From positions 1 through 64,000 of the forward strand of contig JAOANU010000017.1 in the NCBI GenBank assembly GCA_034387635.1: a stretch of 64,000 nucleotides of DNA. Direction: 5' to 3'. Numbering within the stretch: position 1 is the first letter of the stretch; each line of letters opens with the position of its first letter. The notes under the pieces are model-generated. The model ran no database searches and had not been told where the DNA came from. It saw only the letters and a program-made list of their open reading frames with translations. Shown here one piece after another: positions 11,043 to 22,502 of the stretch. Both the position numbers and the translations under genes were made by a program. The stretch comes from Rhodosporidiobolus odoratus (Eukaryota; Basidiomycota; Microbotryomycetes; Sporidiobolales; Sporidiobolaceae).

Positions 11043-14000
11043 ATGTCTAATATACCCGAGCCCCCTCGAAAGTCCCGTCCATCGCTTCCGTCGTTACTTT
11101 CTCACCTTCGTACCAACTCATCTTCAACCACCGCCTCGCTTTCTCTACAGCCTGCGATCGCTTCAAGTGCACGCTCACCATCCTCGTACACACCCTCTTG
11201 TCCTTCCCAGCATCCTACCGCAACCAGGCAACCGTCCAACCTCTCCCTCGCCTCCTCCGCACCTTCCCCTCCCTCTCCTACACTCTCCCCATCAGCCTCT
11301 ACGCTAGTCTCCTCCGTGTCTGCCGTACCAGCGTTTACTTCCGGACGTTCCGGGCACCCCAGTCAACCTCACAACGTTCACGAGGTTCAGCCCGAGTCGA
11401 GCAGCCCCACCTCTTCCTCCTCAAGCCTCGACGGTCTGGCAGCCAGACTCTCGAGCGCACGCCATGGCAAAGGCAACGCTCTTATCGATCAGTCAGACTC
11501 GATCAGTGGTACAGACGAACGCCACGTCGACCTCGTAAGAAGCGGGGAAGAGGCGGAGGAGATATCGCCGGTCGTTGCCGGTCCCGCCCGCAATCAACGC
11601 TCGCGGCAGTCCTCCTACTCCACCTCTACCATGGAACAACTGCCCAGCACACCGTCGAGAGAGGGTGCTGCTGGCGTACACGACCGAGAAGGCCACCTCG
11701 AGGAGGAAGATGAGGACGACGACGACGACGATGAGCCGTTCGAGCTTCCCTCGCGTTTCGAGGGTCAACCGGACCCTCGCGAGATACTTCGGGCTCAGCT
11801 ACGCTATTCAACAGCCCCGGTTGCCGCACCCGCTCCCGGGGCTCCTACACGGGCGCGGTCTCCCGGCCGCAACGTAACTGCGCCAGGACTAGCCCTAAAT
11901 CAACGGACCAGTGCTGCAGCAGGAGTCGCAGTCGATGCTTTGACAGAAGTAGGAGGGGCCGGGCTGCTGCGTTATTCGCGAAGGAGATACTTCGTTCTGA
12001 GCACGGCTGGAAAGCTGGTATGGACATCGTGCGTTCAGCGGTTTCCTTGTGCCTGTTCACCCCACGGCTACCACTGACAGACTGAATCGATAGAGACCTC
12101 GACGAAGAGAATGCAGCAGGTCTCGTCGGTGTGATGCAGGCCATCGTGAGCATTTTCGCAGACGAAGGCGACAAGATCCGGTGCGCCCTCGTTCTCATGG
12201 CCGATGCCCTCTGTGTCTGCGGCTCCGGGACATCTACTGACGCTGTGCTGTTACTCGCCCTGGCTCGTATCGTACCTCTTGGTGTCGTTTCCTCCTCTCT
12301 CGCAGCTACATCACTTCTGGCTCAACTCGCATCGCTTTCCTGCTCAAACCGCCTCTGTACTTGGTCGTCGTGTCAAACGGCTGGGGCGAGCCTGAAAGCG
12401 TTGTACGTCGCTCTCCCCCTGGCTCTCTTCGCGGCCTAGCTATCGACCTCTCGCTGGATTTTCGGGCCAGAGCTAACCTTCCGGTCTTCGACATCGCTTC
12501 TCAACTGCCTGCCTCTGCCCTGCCGCCTCCTTGTTGGTGGGTGGAAATCTCGCCTTCGCCTCCTTCGCCGTCTCTTTTTCGCCATTGACTACCACGATGC
12601 GCTTCTTCCTCGCCTGCTCGCAGCTGCGAAGTCATCTCGATCACCTGTACCTTCAGCTTCTCAGCATTGTCACGCTCGCCCAGCTACAAGCCTTGTTTAC
12701 ACGACGGAGTAACGCTGACCTGCGGCAGATCATCTCGGGTACTTGGTTCCCTTCGCTCGCAACGGCTCGTCCTGCGCTAACCTTTCCCTGTCCAACCCTC
12801 CTTCTGTGTGACAACACAGGTACCGAGTCCTTCTTCGTCTCCCTCGCCTCATCTCTGCAGGCGTCCTCGCTTGCGTTGAGCACACTCACGTCGAGCATTG
12901 AGGTATATCGGGTTGCGCAAAGTATCCGGGATGATTGCGCCAAAGCGCTGGAGCTTGAGAAGACGGTCGTCAAGGTGCGCTTTGGCATCCTCCTCTTTCT
13001 TTTTCGCCCGAGAGAGAAAGTCACGACCTTGTACACGAGATGGGCGCTTTCGTCCCCCGGCTCTGCCCTTCGCTTGTCCGCCTCAATCACGGAAACTCAC
13101 ACCGCCTTGCCAATTACACCCTATCAGGAGCTCGACCTACTCTACGTACTACTCGTCGCGCACGGACGTCTCGTCACCCTGCTTCGGCCCAAGAAGCACT
13201 CGATTCACCCGACCGACCTGCATCTCCTTCTCTCGACCATCTATTCTTCCTCGTCATCCCCCGCGCCTGCCCCTGCTTCGCCTTCTTCCTACCCACCTGG
13301 GCTCCCGTCTGCCAAGAGGCCGCGAAGAGCTCCCTTGACAGAGCCCGGCGCGGAAAGCTGGTTCCCAATCTGCCTACCACGCTTCAATCCTCGCGGCTTC
13401 CTCTATGCCTATGTCTCTTTCGTCGACCCGCCAGTCATCTCCAGATCCAAAGATGATCACGATGGAGGAATCGGCATAGTCGTGTTGAGTTCGCGGCGTG
13501 AAGCTTTCGAAGGCGTCAAGGAGGTCGCGAGCGGTGTCAAGGAGCAGCTTCTCGCAAGCGGGGCCAAGGTGAAACTCGGACTCAAGCGCTCTAAACGACA
13601 GGCTGACGGTGGGTTGGTGCACGAGCTCGAGATGGAAAGGGCTGCACAGGAATATTCGCTCGGTGCGTGTTCGCCATCTAGCTCCCTGGTCGCCAGTCGG
13701 TGCAATCTTGTACATCCCCGTGGATCACATGGATTACATCGCGCCGAGCTCACGCTCGAGGTTGGCGCGACGCGGAACTGACGAAATCCAACCATTCTTT
13801 TCGTTGCTGCAGGCGAGTTGGCTATTCCAGGCTTGCGGCATTTCTTCTACAAGTCGCGCTCACTAGTCCAGGTGACGCGACCGGCGTGGGAAGGCGACTA
13901 CAAGGAGGAAGGAGGCGACGCGCGATCACGGTGCGTCGCCGCTTGTAGTCTCGCTATCCTTCGACTCCTCCTCAAACCTTTCCAAACCCTGATACCCCAA

Positions 14001-14340
14001 CTTCATGTGCAGGCTTGTCACCCTGTACCAGAATGTACACGAGGCGCTGCATCCTCGGTCAGCTGCGGCCGGCGCTCCGGCCAAAGCTGCGGCACAAGTG
14101 CAGTACGTCCGTACAAAATTCGAAGCGGTTTTGGGTTGGGTTCGTGCTTTCCTTTCTCCGGTGTCTCTGATTACCGCTGACGCCATGCAACTTGCGCAGA
14201 TTACGCCAGCTTTTGAGCTCTACGTTTGCGCGTCCCCCTTCCTTCCTCAATCCGCCGTCGTCTCTGCCGCTCGCGCCGTCAGCAGGTGGGTGCAGAAAGA
14301 GGAGCAGCGATTGTTTCTCATGGGTGCACCGAGTTTCTGA
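11043..14340 (+). CDS. MON1: Vacuolar fusion protein MON1
   Basis: MON1 pairs with CCZ1 as the guanine-nucleotide exchange factor for the Rab7/Ypt7 GTPase in late endosome, vacuole and autophagosome fusion. The first 250 or so residues are Ser/Pro-rich with an acidic run (EEEDEDDDDDDEPFELPS). The longin-type domains follow: RRRYFVLSTAGKLVW, then AGLVGVMQAIVSIFADEGDK, a block reconstructed near 12310-12410 as RIAFLLKPPLYLVVVSN, LRSHLDHLYLQLLSIVTLAQ, and the WFPICLPRFNPRGFLYAYVS motif typical of MON1. The C-terminal exons give GLRHFFYKSRSLVQVTRPAW and VSRWVQKEEQRLFLMGAPSF. About eight introns. The start is the first ATG before the low-complexity region. CCZ1 is not in the window. Confidence 0.93.
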
Positions 14341-15353
14341 GGGATTTGCAGGGTACTGCGGGGCAGCAAGCTGACTCTCGACAACCGGGTCGGTGTGCAA
14401 GACGAGTTTGAGAAGGTCATGCCAAACTTTGCTTTTCCCTTAGGCTCAACGCCATCAAGCCCCTGCGCGCCCCTAGAAGCGCCACCCGTGAGTGTGGGTC
14501 AGGAAGAGCGTAAAGTCACCTGCCGGAAGCTTCGGAGCGTAATAATCCCTGTCGCCTGTTTAGGCTGTGCGCCTCTCTTGGGGCTTCCGAAGTCTGTCGG
14601 CGGGCTTCTGCAATGCATGAGCCTGTCGTGACCAGGTTACCACAGTGGTGCCCCACCCGACGCACGAAACATGAACCACGTGCCCAATTTTCCTCTCTTT
14701 TCCCTGCTTTGCTCCCCTTGACAAGTTTCGGGGTTTCCTGTCCTCGCCAGCTTTGCCGGCATGCGGCGTCCATCTAGACAGGTACATTACTCAGACCACC
14801 TACGAGATCCATGGAGAGAGGTCCAGACTGCTGTACTCAACCACCCAGGCGCGAAGTGACCCAATTATCGCAAGCTTTCTTTTCTTCAACAATGCTCGAA
14901 TCCTTGTTTTTCTGCTCTTCGGGCGTTGCTCAACAGTCTTCTTGATGCCATAGTACTGTGGAAGGCTCAAACTCCGCTGGTATCGGGTAGGACAGACAGC
15001 TAGGCGGCCTTGATAAAGTGGTTTCATGCTTGTCCCTGCTTGCGACGGTGAGCTTTGCTGCTGTTCCTCTCCTCCGAGCCTCGCGGACTTGAGGTATCAT
15101 CGAGAGGAGGACACCTATCATACGCGAGAGATCACCTGCAAGCATTTCGCAGCGAACAGAACTCGAGGCGGGTTCTTTAGGACAGCTCCACAACATCGAG
15201 TAGGCGGAACTAGCCACAGCGCCGGTGGTATGATCAAACGAGCGCGGAATCGTAACCGCTGACTGCAGCCACTTGACGCTGGCTCCTGACGATTATGCCG
15301 TCTTGTAGAGGTAGAGGGAGAGACAGACAGTTTCTGCAGTTGCAGCGACTCCC
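14341..15353. other. Intergenic, no gene recognised
   Basis: A gap of about 1 kb between the convergent MON1 and CsbD-like genes. Short frames on both strands have no protein-like character. A short imperfect inverted repeat (CTTCGGA near 14530, TCCGAAG near 14585) is the only structure seen. The gap probably holds two 3' untranslated regions. Confidence 0.4.
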
Positions 15354-16028
15354 TCAACCCTTGGTCCACTCCGCCTTCTCTGCCTTCATGTTGCCCTCCT
15401 TTTGCATCTCAGCATCGCCCGTTGCCATTCCGACAGCGCTGTACAAGCAGAAGTGACAGGTTAGAACCAGAGAACAGGGAAACGTAGTCTCAGGCTCGTT
15501 GGCTGTCAACTCGGCCGCACGCCCAGAAGCGAAAAGGGCACGAACCTCTGCACCTTGCCCTTCACCCTATCTAAACTGGGAACAGGGACAGTACCGTCTG
15601 CTGCCGCGCCTCTCCATTCTCCTTCTTCTGCCTTGAGATTGCCACGGTTGAGGTGATCTTGCGAGCCGGTGAGCATGCCATATGCGCTAGTTATATGGTA
15701 TGATGTCAGGCTTCCGAGACGATCGCAAACGAGCGCGAGGGAACACCACATACGATTGAACTTTTCCTTCGACCCGTTCTGCGGCCGCCTCGCCTTTCTG
15801 CTGCAGTCGCGCTTGCTCCACCTCGTCCTGACCCTGATTAACCAGCTCTTCTCCCTGTGATTGCCAGCTGGGGTCGCTCGAGACGCTTGCGATGGCCTGT
15901 GAGTGTCACCAAGATCAGCTGGAGACGGCGGAGGGTTCTGTGGTCGAGAAAGTTGGACGCGCCTGATACGCCTGGCCCTGCACGCTCTTCAGCTGCCCAG
16001 AGACTTGAGATGGCTGCGCTTCGCTCAT
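15354..16028 (-). CDS. CsbD-like stress-response protein
   Basis: A small CsbD-family protein over four exons. Exon 1 gives MSEAQPSQVSGQLKSVQGQA, the standard start of fungal CsbD-like proteins. Exon 2 gives SDPSWQSQGEELVNQGQDEV and a KGEAAAERVEGKVQ block; exon 3 AYGMLTGSQDHLNRGNLKAE; exon 4 AVGMATGDAEMQKEGNMKAE, ending AEWTKG. Exons 3 and 4 are duplicated modules with the same [YV]GM.TG...G-[NM]-KAE.-EW pattern. In bacteria CsbD is part of the general stress regulon; in fungi related genes are often stress-induced, but no molecular function is established. The exon 1 to 2 junction is ambiguous, with two possible joins. It is divergent from COX6. Confidence 0.78.
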
Positions 16029-17082
16029 GCTGTACTGTCGCTGTGTGGTGACCAGAAAGGACAAAGTCTCGCTGACGAGCCGCCCCACCCCCGGGCGCCG
16101 AAGCCAGTCTCTAGTCTCTTTCGGAATTTGTCGGAGAAAATAGCGGCAGAGCTGTCTACAGACATCCCACGGACACGGAGGGAGGGCGTACGTACAGGTT
16201 GCACAGGCAAGGCTACGATAGAACGACTGCGCAGCGCCGAGCAGCCATGTCAGCTTGTCTCGTTGCGAAAAGGCCGGATGGAAAACAGAAGGCTCAGATT
16301 CCTGTTCGAGCACAACCAGCAGCTAAGGGTCACAGGCAAGTCTACGAGGTTCGAGCCCGGAGAGAATAAGCGGTTTCACCGCGGGCTCTTCAGGAGGCCA
16401 TGTGGCAAGCGAAAAGGGTCAGTGAAAGGAAAAGAAAAGACGGGAGCAGAGCGCTCGGGCAGCCTTGACAAGAAGCCTGAATGTGATACGACGCCTACAA
16501 GCCGAAGTAGCGAGGTAGCGTGCGTCTGCGATGCTGCATTGGCGCAAGCGCAGCGTTCCAGCAAGTCCAAAGCCAGATCCACCGTACGAACCGTGAGCGA
16601 AGCGGACAAGGACGGCTGGAGCGCAGCCGGCGCGTGGACGTTTGGGGCCTCGCGCACTAAGCAGCTTCGGTGATCTGTCAGCGACAATCTTGGAACGAGG
16701 CAAGGACAACTTGGCAAGCTGAGAAAGAAGGAAAATCAGCACAAAGGCAAATGCAGGAAGACCTCGGCGTACCTGGCGGGCCATAGCGTCCGTTCTTTCA
16801 AGCCACCGGCAACTTCTGTCGTCGCTGGAACGAAACCCGCATACGTTCAGGTTAGAATAGGTGCGAAGGTGCAGGCGGATGAGGTGAAACAGCGGCTCAA
16901 CAATTACGGAAAAGTAGCGGACTGGGCAGGCCGGAACCTGGAAGTTCAGCAGCATGCGTAGCTGGTACATGTGCTGGCTAGAGACGAGAGAAGGCAAGAG
17001 CAGCCGAGCGAGCTTCTCCTCGTCGCCAACACCTCTTGGACCTCCGCTTCTCCTACCCGCGCGAGTACGAGCCATTACTACC
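16029..17082. other. Intergenic between CsbD-like and COX6 genes
   Basis: A head-to-head gap of 1054 bp. Open frames on both strands (up to 239 codons on the minus strand, 16419-17138) are arginine-rich and lack family motifs, as expected of GC-rich non-coding DNA. No tRNA or repeat was confirmed. It presumably contains two promoters and 5' untranslated regions. Confidence 0.4.
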
Positions 17083-18412
17083 ATGCAGGCATTCCGTTCA
17101 GCTGCCAGGCCAATCGCCCGTTCTGCCCGCACCTTCACCCCTCGTGTGGCAGTCGCACCCGGTTCGCCTATTCTCTCTCATCTCCTCATAACTCGCTATA
17201 ATGACGCCGCTGACCCATTTAAACTTGCTTACTGCCACTCCCACGCCTTGTTGCACTCCACTCTATACCCTGTCACCCTTCGATCTCTCCTAACCACCAT
17301 CGCCGCACTTCTGTCGACCTGGTCCTCTGCGTCTCGCCGCCCAATCCATCTCGACTCGATTCTCACTGTCTCTCTCTACCGGCACTCTGACTTCGGGGCC
17401 ACATCCGACACCTTGACAGTCCGCTTCGCCCACTCCGCTGCCGAGTCGTACGAAGACTTCAACACCCGCTACGCCGACTTCTTCTCAAACGCCCAGGACC
17501 TCTTCGAACTTCAGCGCGGCCTCAACAACTGCTTCGCTTACGACTTGGTCCCCTCTCAGCGCGGTACGCTACTCTCCTCGCCACTCTGTGACAGTCGTGA
17601 TCGTCGATTGCCTCTGGACGGAACCCGTCGGGTTCAGTGAGAAAAAGCCGCCACGGAACGGAATGGTACGGTGGAGCGGCCAGAGACTGGCGGGCGTGTT
17701 CGTTCCATCGAGAGGTGCCGACGTCCTTGCATGTGCTGGCCGGCACGTTACCTCTTGCTTGAGGCGCAGTACGCGCCTTCGCCTGTCTTCCCTCGGCCTC
17801 GAACGGCGGCTGAAAAGGAGACAATGGCGAGCAGTCGTTGGCGTCGATGGTCGCAGCACAGCAGTGCGAGTGTCTCTTCATGGTTTGGCGTTACTGACAA
17901 GTCTGCGTTATTTCCTTCCACCTCGCCTTATGTTCCCGACTTTTTGCCCCTCTCCGCTGTTCGCCCTGCCTCTCGCCTCCCGCCTGCCCTTCTGTCCTCT
18001 GAATCCCTACACTGCTGCCCATCTCCCTTTGTAATTCCATCGGACCACCCATCCTCCTCGCTTGGGTATCCACCACCCCCCGCCACTTTCACCTCGACCC
18101 TGCCGCTTCCATTTCGCCTCCCGCCGTTCTTCCTACGTCTCCTCGAATCCCGCTCGTCCTCGACGCGCTTGTGCGCTGTTCCGCCTTCACCCATGGTTCT
18201 ACGTCGACTGGGCTGGTGGATGTTCAGTCGTCGAGGAGGCTCTCCGTGCGGCTCGTCGCGTCAACGACTACTCGACGGCGGTGCGCATCTTTGAGGGATT
18301 GAAAGAGAAGACGGAGAACGACGCGCAGTACAAGCAGTACGTCGACGAGACCAAGGCGGTGCGCGAGGAGCTCGGGATCCTGCTCAAGGAGGAACTCTAC
18401 AACGCCAAGTAG
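17083..18412 (+). CDS. COX6: Cytochrome c oxidase subunit VI / Va (COX6)
   Basis: A nuclear-encoded subunit of respiratory complex IV. Exon 1 encodes a presequence (MQAFRSAARPIARSARTFTP). The mature part starts HSAAESYEDFNTRYADFFSN, continues QRGLNNCFAYDLVPSQR and, after an intron, VVEEALRAARRVNDYSTAVR, ending LLKEELYNAK. The join at 17563/18228 keeps the length of the DLVP-ALRA segment equal to that of animal Va subunits, which supports it. That last intron (17564-18227, 664 nt) is several times longer than most here. A further intron of roughly 240 nt follows the presequence. Confidence 0.93.
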
Positions 18413-18651
18413 ATTCTCATCGAGGGGGACGAACGCGAGAGGGGGAGAGTGACAAAAGATGATTGAGGGGGATTGGTGTGCTCCTTTTTGTATTGCGGCG
18501 GCGAGTAGGCGGAGGTGGACGAGGCAATATAGCAGTTTCCGTTAGAATTCCATCTCGGGTCCAATGTTGAAAGGCGGGGGCTTGAGTGGGTGCTCCTGCC
18601 AGTTCGCTATGGTGAGCAGAAAGAACCTGAGATCAAGAAGCAAAGGATGCA

Positions 18652-18658
18652 TATATAA
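18652..18658 (+). promoter_or_regulatory. TATA-like element before TAF8
   Basis: The sequence TATATAA lies about 55 bp upstream of the TAF8 start codon in a region otherwise rich in G and C. Position and sequence suit a TATA box, but this is not tested by anything else in the window. Confidence 0.35.
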
Positions 18659-18712
18659 GTTACCACAGCCGCCTCGACCCTTCTCAGCTGTGTCTCGACT
18701 CGAACTCGCGGT

Positions 18713-20322
18713 ATGGACTCGCAAGTGGGGTCACCTAGTTCATTCCGTGGATCGGATGAGGATGCAGATTCGTCCAGTCGACCTCATTCGCCGTTTGCAC
18801 TCGACCACCCTCGACCGGATCTCCCTCCTTCACTTCCGGCTCTCGTATTGAGGAAACTAGTAGCACATCAACTAGATCAAGCTGGATTCGATGCAGCAGA
18901 CGAGGACGCCACACAGGAACTCGAAGGGGCCTTGTACGAGTGTCAGTCATCTCCCTTCTTCTCGCTCTCCTCCTCCTCGTTGTTGGCGATCATGCTGCTT
19001 TACTTACGGTTCTCTTTCCCCTTACAGTCTTCGGTAGCCTCTTGAGTTATGCACACCAGCTCGCAGAACTCGGCAGGCGCCATCAACCAAATCTGATGGA
19101 CGTCGTTCATGGCTGTCGCGATTTAGGAGTTGGTGGGGCCGCAGAACTGCTCGACGAGGCCGCCAAGCAACACCAGGGTACGACTGCCCTTCACTCGCTC
19201 AGCTCCGCACACAGCCTCCAGCGGTTCAGCCTTGATGTGCCATTTCCTTGCCCGCTTTTGCTCACCGTTGCGTGCTCTTGCAGCTACTGACATCGCTGTC
19301 ACCTACAAACGACCTCGCACGCCCTCTCCACCGCCTCTGATGCTTCACTCCGACGACGAGCCTCTGCCCGAAGACGACCCCTCCATCGCCTCGCCGCCGC
19401 CTTCTCCCGCTTTTCTTCCTTCCGACGACGACGAAGACGCCGACTTCGAGGAAGTCTTGCCCCTCGGACCAGACGGGCAACCGCTCGTATCCGCGGTGGC
19501 AGAGCAGGAGGCTCGCAAAAAGGCAAAGGAGCAGAGAAAGGAGACGAGGAGGAAAGAAAAGGAGGACAGGCAGAAGGAGCGGGAACGACGGAGGAGGGAA
19601 CGGCAGAAGAGGAAAGAGGCGGATCCTTTCAGGGCGGGATGGCTTCCTGTGCTACCCCCGAAACATAGCTGGAAGCAAACACCTGTACGTGAATTGGCCG
19701 TACTCCCGTCCCGTTCACCCCTGCCCTTCGAGTTCCCCTTCGCCCGGTCACCTTCGCCCGATCACCGATGTCGACTCCGGATCTTTCTGATCGGCCCTCG
19801 AGTCTGTGGCCCTCGAAACTCTCTCCGTCTAGCGAACTAACCCGCCTTCTCTCGCAGGTCTACCCGCAATCAGCAGCCCCGCCGCCTATTCCACCTCCGA
19901 TTTCGCAAACTCAACAAGCGCCTTCCTCCGCCGCTCTCCAGCACCTCTCGACTCTTCGCGCGCGCCTAAACGATTCGCAGCTCGTAGCCGCATCCCTGCG
20001 CAACCTCATCCGGCGAACCGGAGCCCGTAACCTTTCTTCCTCGACTTCGGGTGCCGCTCTCACCGAATTGGGGCCGGACGGGCAGCCCACAGAGCAGAGT
20101 CAGCCACAGCAGGCTGAGCAAGACGCGGATGTGGTCGATTATGAGAGTGAGTGGTACGGGGCGAAAGAGGCGTTTGCGGCACCGGCAGGGAAGAGGCGGA
20201 TCAGGGTGCTTACGGTTGGAGCTGACAAGGATGACGACGAGGACTACGGGCAACAGGGAAGCGAGAACCAAGAAGGCAGCAGAGTAGGAGGTGCGGCGAA
20301 AAGGCGGCGGTGGCTAGTGTAG
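18713..20322 (+). CDS. TAF8: TFIID subunit TAF8
   Basis: A subunit of the general transcription factor TFIID that pairs with TAF10 through a histone fold. The N-terminal histone-fold block reads LRKLVAHQLDQAGFDAADED, then FGSLLSYAHQLAELGRRHQP and LMDVVHGCRDLGVG across introns. The diagnostic TAF8 C-terminal motif follows: GWLPVLPPKHSWKQTPV with YPQSAAPPP in the next exon. Between them is a highly charged stretch (about 19500-19620) of K/E/R repeats, probably a single long helix. The C-terminus is acidic, ends GGAAKRRRWLV, and may act as a nuclear localisation signal. The start MDSQVGSPSSF precedes the fold by about 40 residues. Confidence 0.9.
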
Positions 20323-20554
20323 AGTCGAATGAGAGAAAAGCGGTTTGTCGTCTTGGTTGCACCCTGGCAACTCGAGTACGGGGCATACGCAACATCTTGA
20401 CACCGACAAGCTGGCTCTTGACCCTGGCCCGCTCGTCCTTTATAGTTGACCGGCTTCTCGGCGTTGTCCCAACCGCTTGAATGTTGTTTGTTTTCGTCTG
20501 CTTCACTCGACTCGCTCTTCTGCTACTGCAGACTGGCAGCACAAAGTCCACGCC

Positions 20555-22017
20555 ATGTCACAATCTACTATAGCCGGCCGGGGCGGTTCTCCTCGTCGTC
20601 CTTCAGCACTCGTTACCGGATACCTTACTTCGTACAATTTGGCATCAGCAGCAGCATGGGGATACGTTCTATACCGTGCCGTCGGTCACATGGCTGGACA
20701 GGATGGAGTCACCGGCATTAAAGAAGCACTCGGCAGTCAAGGGTTGATGGAGACTATCGACAAGAGGGCGAGGACTGGCTTTGACAGGTGAGCACCTTCC
20801 TGGAGATCCCCTACCACGCTGGTCAAGCTGACTGACTCTTTGGTATCGTGCAGCCTTGGCGAGACGGTCAAGTGGGTGCAGACTGCCGCCATTCTCGAGG
20901 CCATTCATTCTGGCCTTCGCTTGGTGTACCTTCTTCAGCTCGAACTCATTCTCCGGATGCCATTTCTAACGCATCGCCATTTGCAGTCGCTCCCCGTTCG
21001 GCACGACTGTCGCCCAAATCGCTAGCCGTCTTGCCCTGGTTTGGGGCGTCTGTGAGCTCTTCCCCGAGGTGCGTCGAGGTCCTTTGCCTCATTCTCAGCG
21101 ATGCCACTGCTCTAGTCGCTTGGGTCTTGACTGGAACCTTTCTGTCCCGTCGCGCCGGTTCTCACGGCGTTTTCTCTGCTTGGTGGTTTTTGCAGGTTCC
21201 TCGCTCGCCCTTCTACATCTCTATGGTGACTGCTTGGTCCTTTGCCGAGATCATTCGCTACGTCCACTACGCGACCGGGCTAATGGGTCTCAAGCTGAAA
21301 GCGCTTGAGTGGTTACGGTGCGTTTCACCTGTTCACCATTTCTTTCTCGTCGTTATCACATGCTGCCTGCAACTGACTCGTCTCGCCTCAACGCTGCACA
21401 CGTAGCTACACGGCCTTCTACATCCTCTACCCTGTCGGAGCTGGCTCGGAAGCTGTGCTCATTGCGTTCTCTGCACCGTGAGTCCCCGTCACTTTCAGTC
21501 AGTCACGGCTGCGCTCAACAAGGACCTGATGCAGATACGCCAAAGAGCGCTTCGGTACGCTCGCCATGTTCGGTGTCTACGCTCTCGTCTCGCTCTGGCC
21601 TCCTTGTAAGCCCTCTCGCCCCATTCACTTCTCATTTCGAACCCGCAACTCAACCCCTTGCTTCTCCCGACAGCTCTCCTCTTCCTCATGACCTACATGC
21701 ATTCTCAGCGTCGCAAGCACCTGTCTGGCGGCCGCAGCAGCAAGCACGCCAAGCGCGTCACTGAGCCGATCGTCCCGTCAACCCCGAGTTCAGCCGCTTT
21801 CCTTGGTGAAGACAAGGCCATCTCGGCCACATCTGCCGCCAGTTCCGCCGTCGAAGCCTCGTACTCTGCCGCCGCCGCTGCTGCTGCGGCTGCTCGGGCT
21901 CCGAGAGCCGTGACTGCCAGGATCGAAGACGAGAACGTGATTGACGGGACGAGGGATGACACGCCAGCGAGGAGCACGAGGAGCAGGGCCCGGGCGAGCT
22001 TGGCCCCGGCCAAGTGA
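20555..22017 (+). CDS. PHS1: Very-long-chain 3-hydroxyacyl-CoA dehydratase (PHS1/PTPLA)
   Basis: Catalyses the third step of the microsomal very-long-chain fatty-acid elongation cycle (3-hydroxyacyl-CoA dehydration) in the ER membrane. Family motifs are clear: ALVTGYLTSYNLASAAAWGY (first membrane segment), ETVKWVQTAAILEAIHSGLG, SPFGTTVAQIASRLALVWGV, and the catalytic segment MVTAWSFAEIIRYVHYATGL with conserved Tyr and Glu. FYILYPVGAGSEAVLI and SLWPPSLLFLMTYMHSQRRK follow. A basic then Ala-rich tail follows (an eight-alanine run near 21880), longer than in yeast. About six short introns. The start is the ATG giving MSQSTIAGRGG rather than an in-frame ATG 78 bp upstream. Confidence 0.92.
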
Positions 22018-22502
22018 GGGCGATGCAGTGGGAGGGACAGAGGAACAGAGGACATCGGACATAGGACGGTCAGTGTCACAGGCTGACAGCGTGCGGTGCG
22101 GCAGTAGGGCAGGGAGGTATATATACCCGGGTCGTCGGAAACTTTTCTTTGCGGGCGGCGCTGTAATCCTAGAAAGCGCTTGTTCCTTGCACGCCCAGTC
22201 GCAGCGCTGAACGCACGTCGCGCGAGAGAATGATGCCCAAGCAATGAGACACAGCGCCATGTTGAACAGGCCAGCTGTTTTCTCTCTATGCTTCGCAGGT
22301 GTACAGCTCGAGCAGCACCCGCCTTTCTTCCACGCTGGCAACAGCAGCCGCAGCAGTACCGTGCTTGTACAGATTCTCCACACGAACCCTGCCGCCCTCC
22401 GCCGCCATGCTTCCGGAAAGTGCAAGACCCTGCCCGGTTTCGTTCGCCTGATTTTCTCCCTCGTCTTCCTGTCCCCGAGCCGCCAAGCCAAGCACAAAGC
22501 GC

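Noticed and set aside
14520..14600. Inverted repeat CTTCGGA/TCCGAAG as a transposon end or terminator
   Set aside because: Arms of only 7 bp, with a long loop and no flanking duplication.
16330..16380. GGTTCGAGCCC resembling a tRNA B box
   Set aside because: No T-stem pairing, no A box at a suitable distance and no acceptor stem.
15903..16673. 256-codon plus-strand frame opposite the CsbD-like gene start
   Set aside because: It is antisense to a recognised exon and has no motif.
16419..17138. 239-codon minus-strand open frame
   Set aside because: Arg-rich without family motifs; overlaps the COX6 start exon; typical GC-rich shadow.
17671..18294. 207-codon plus-strand frame inside COX6
   Set aside because: It covers the intron, and the COX6 join across it gives the correct family length.
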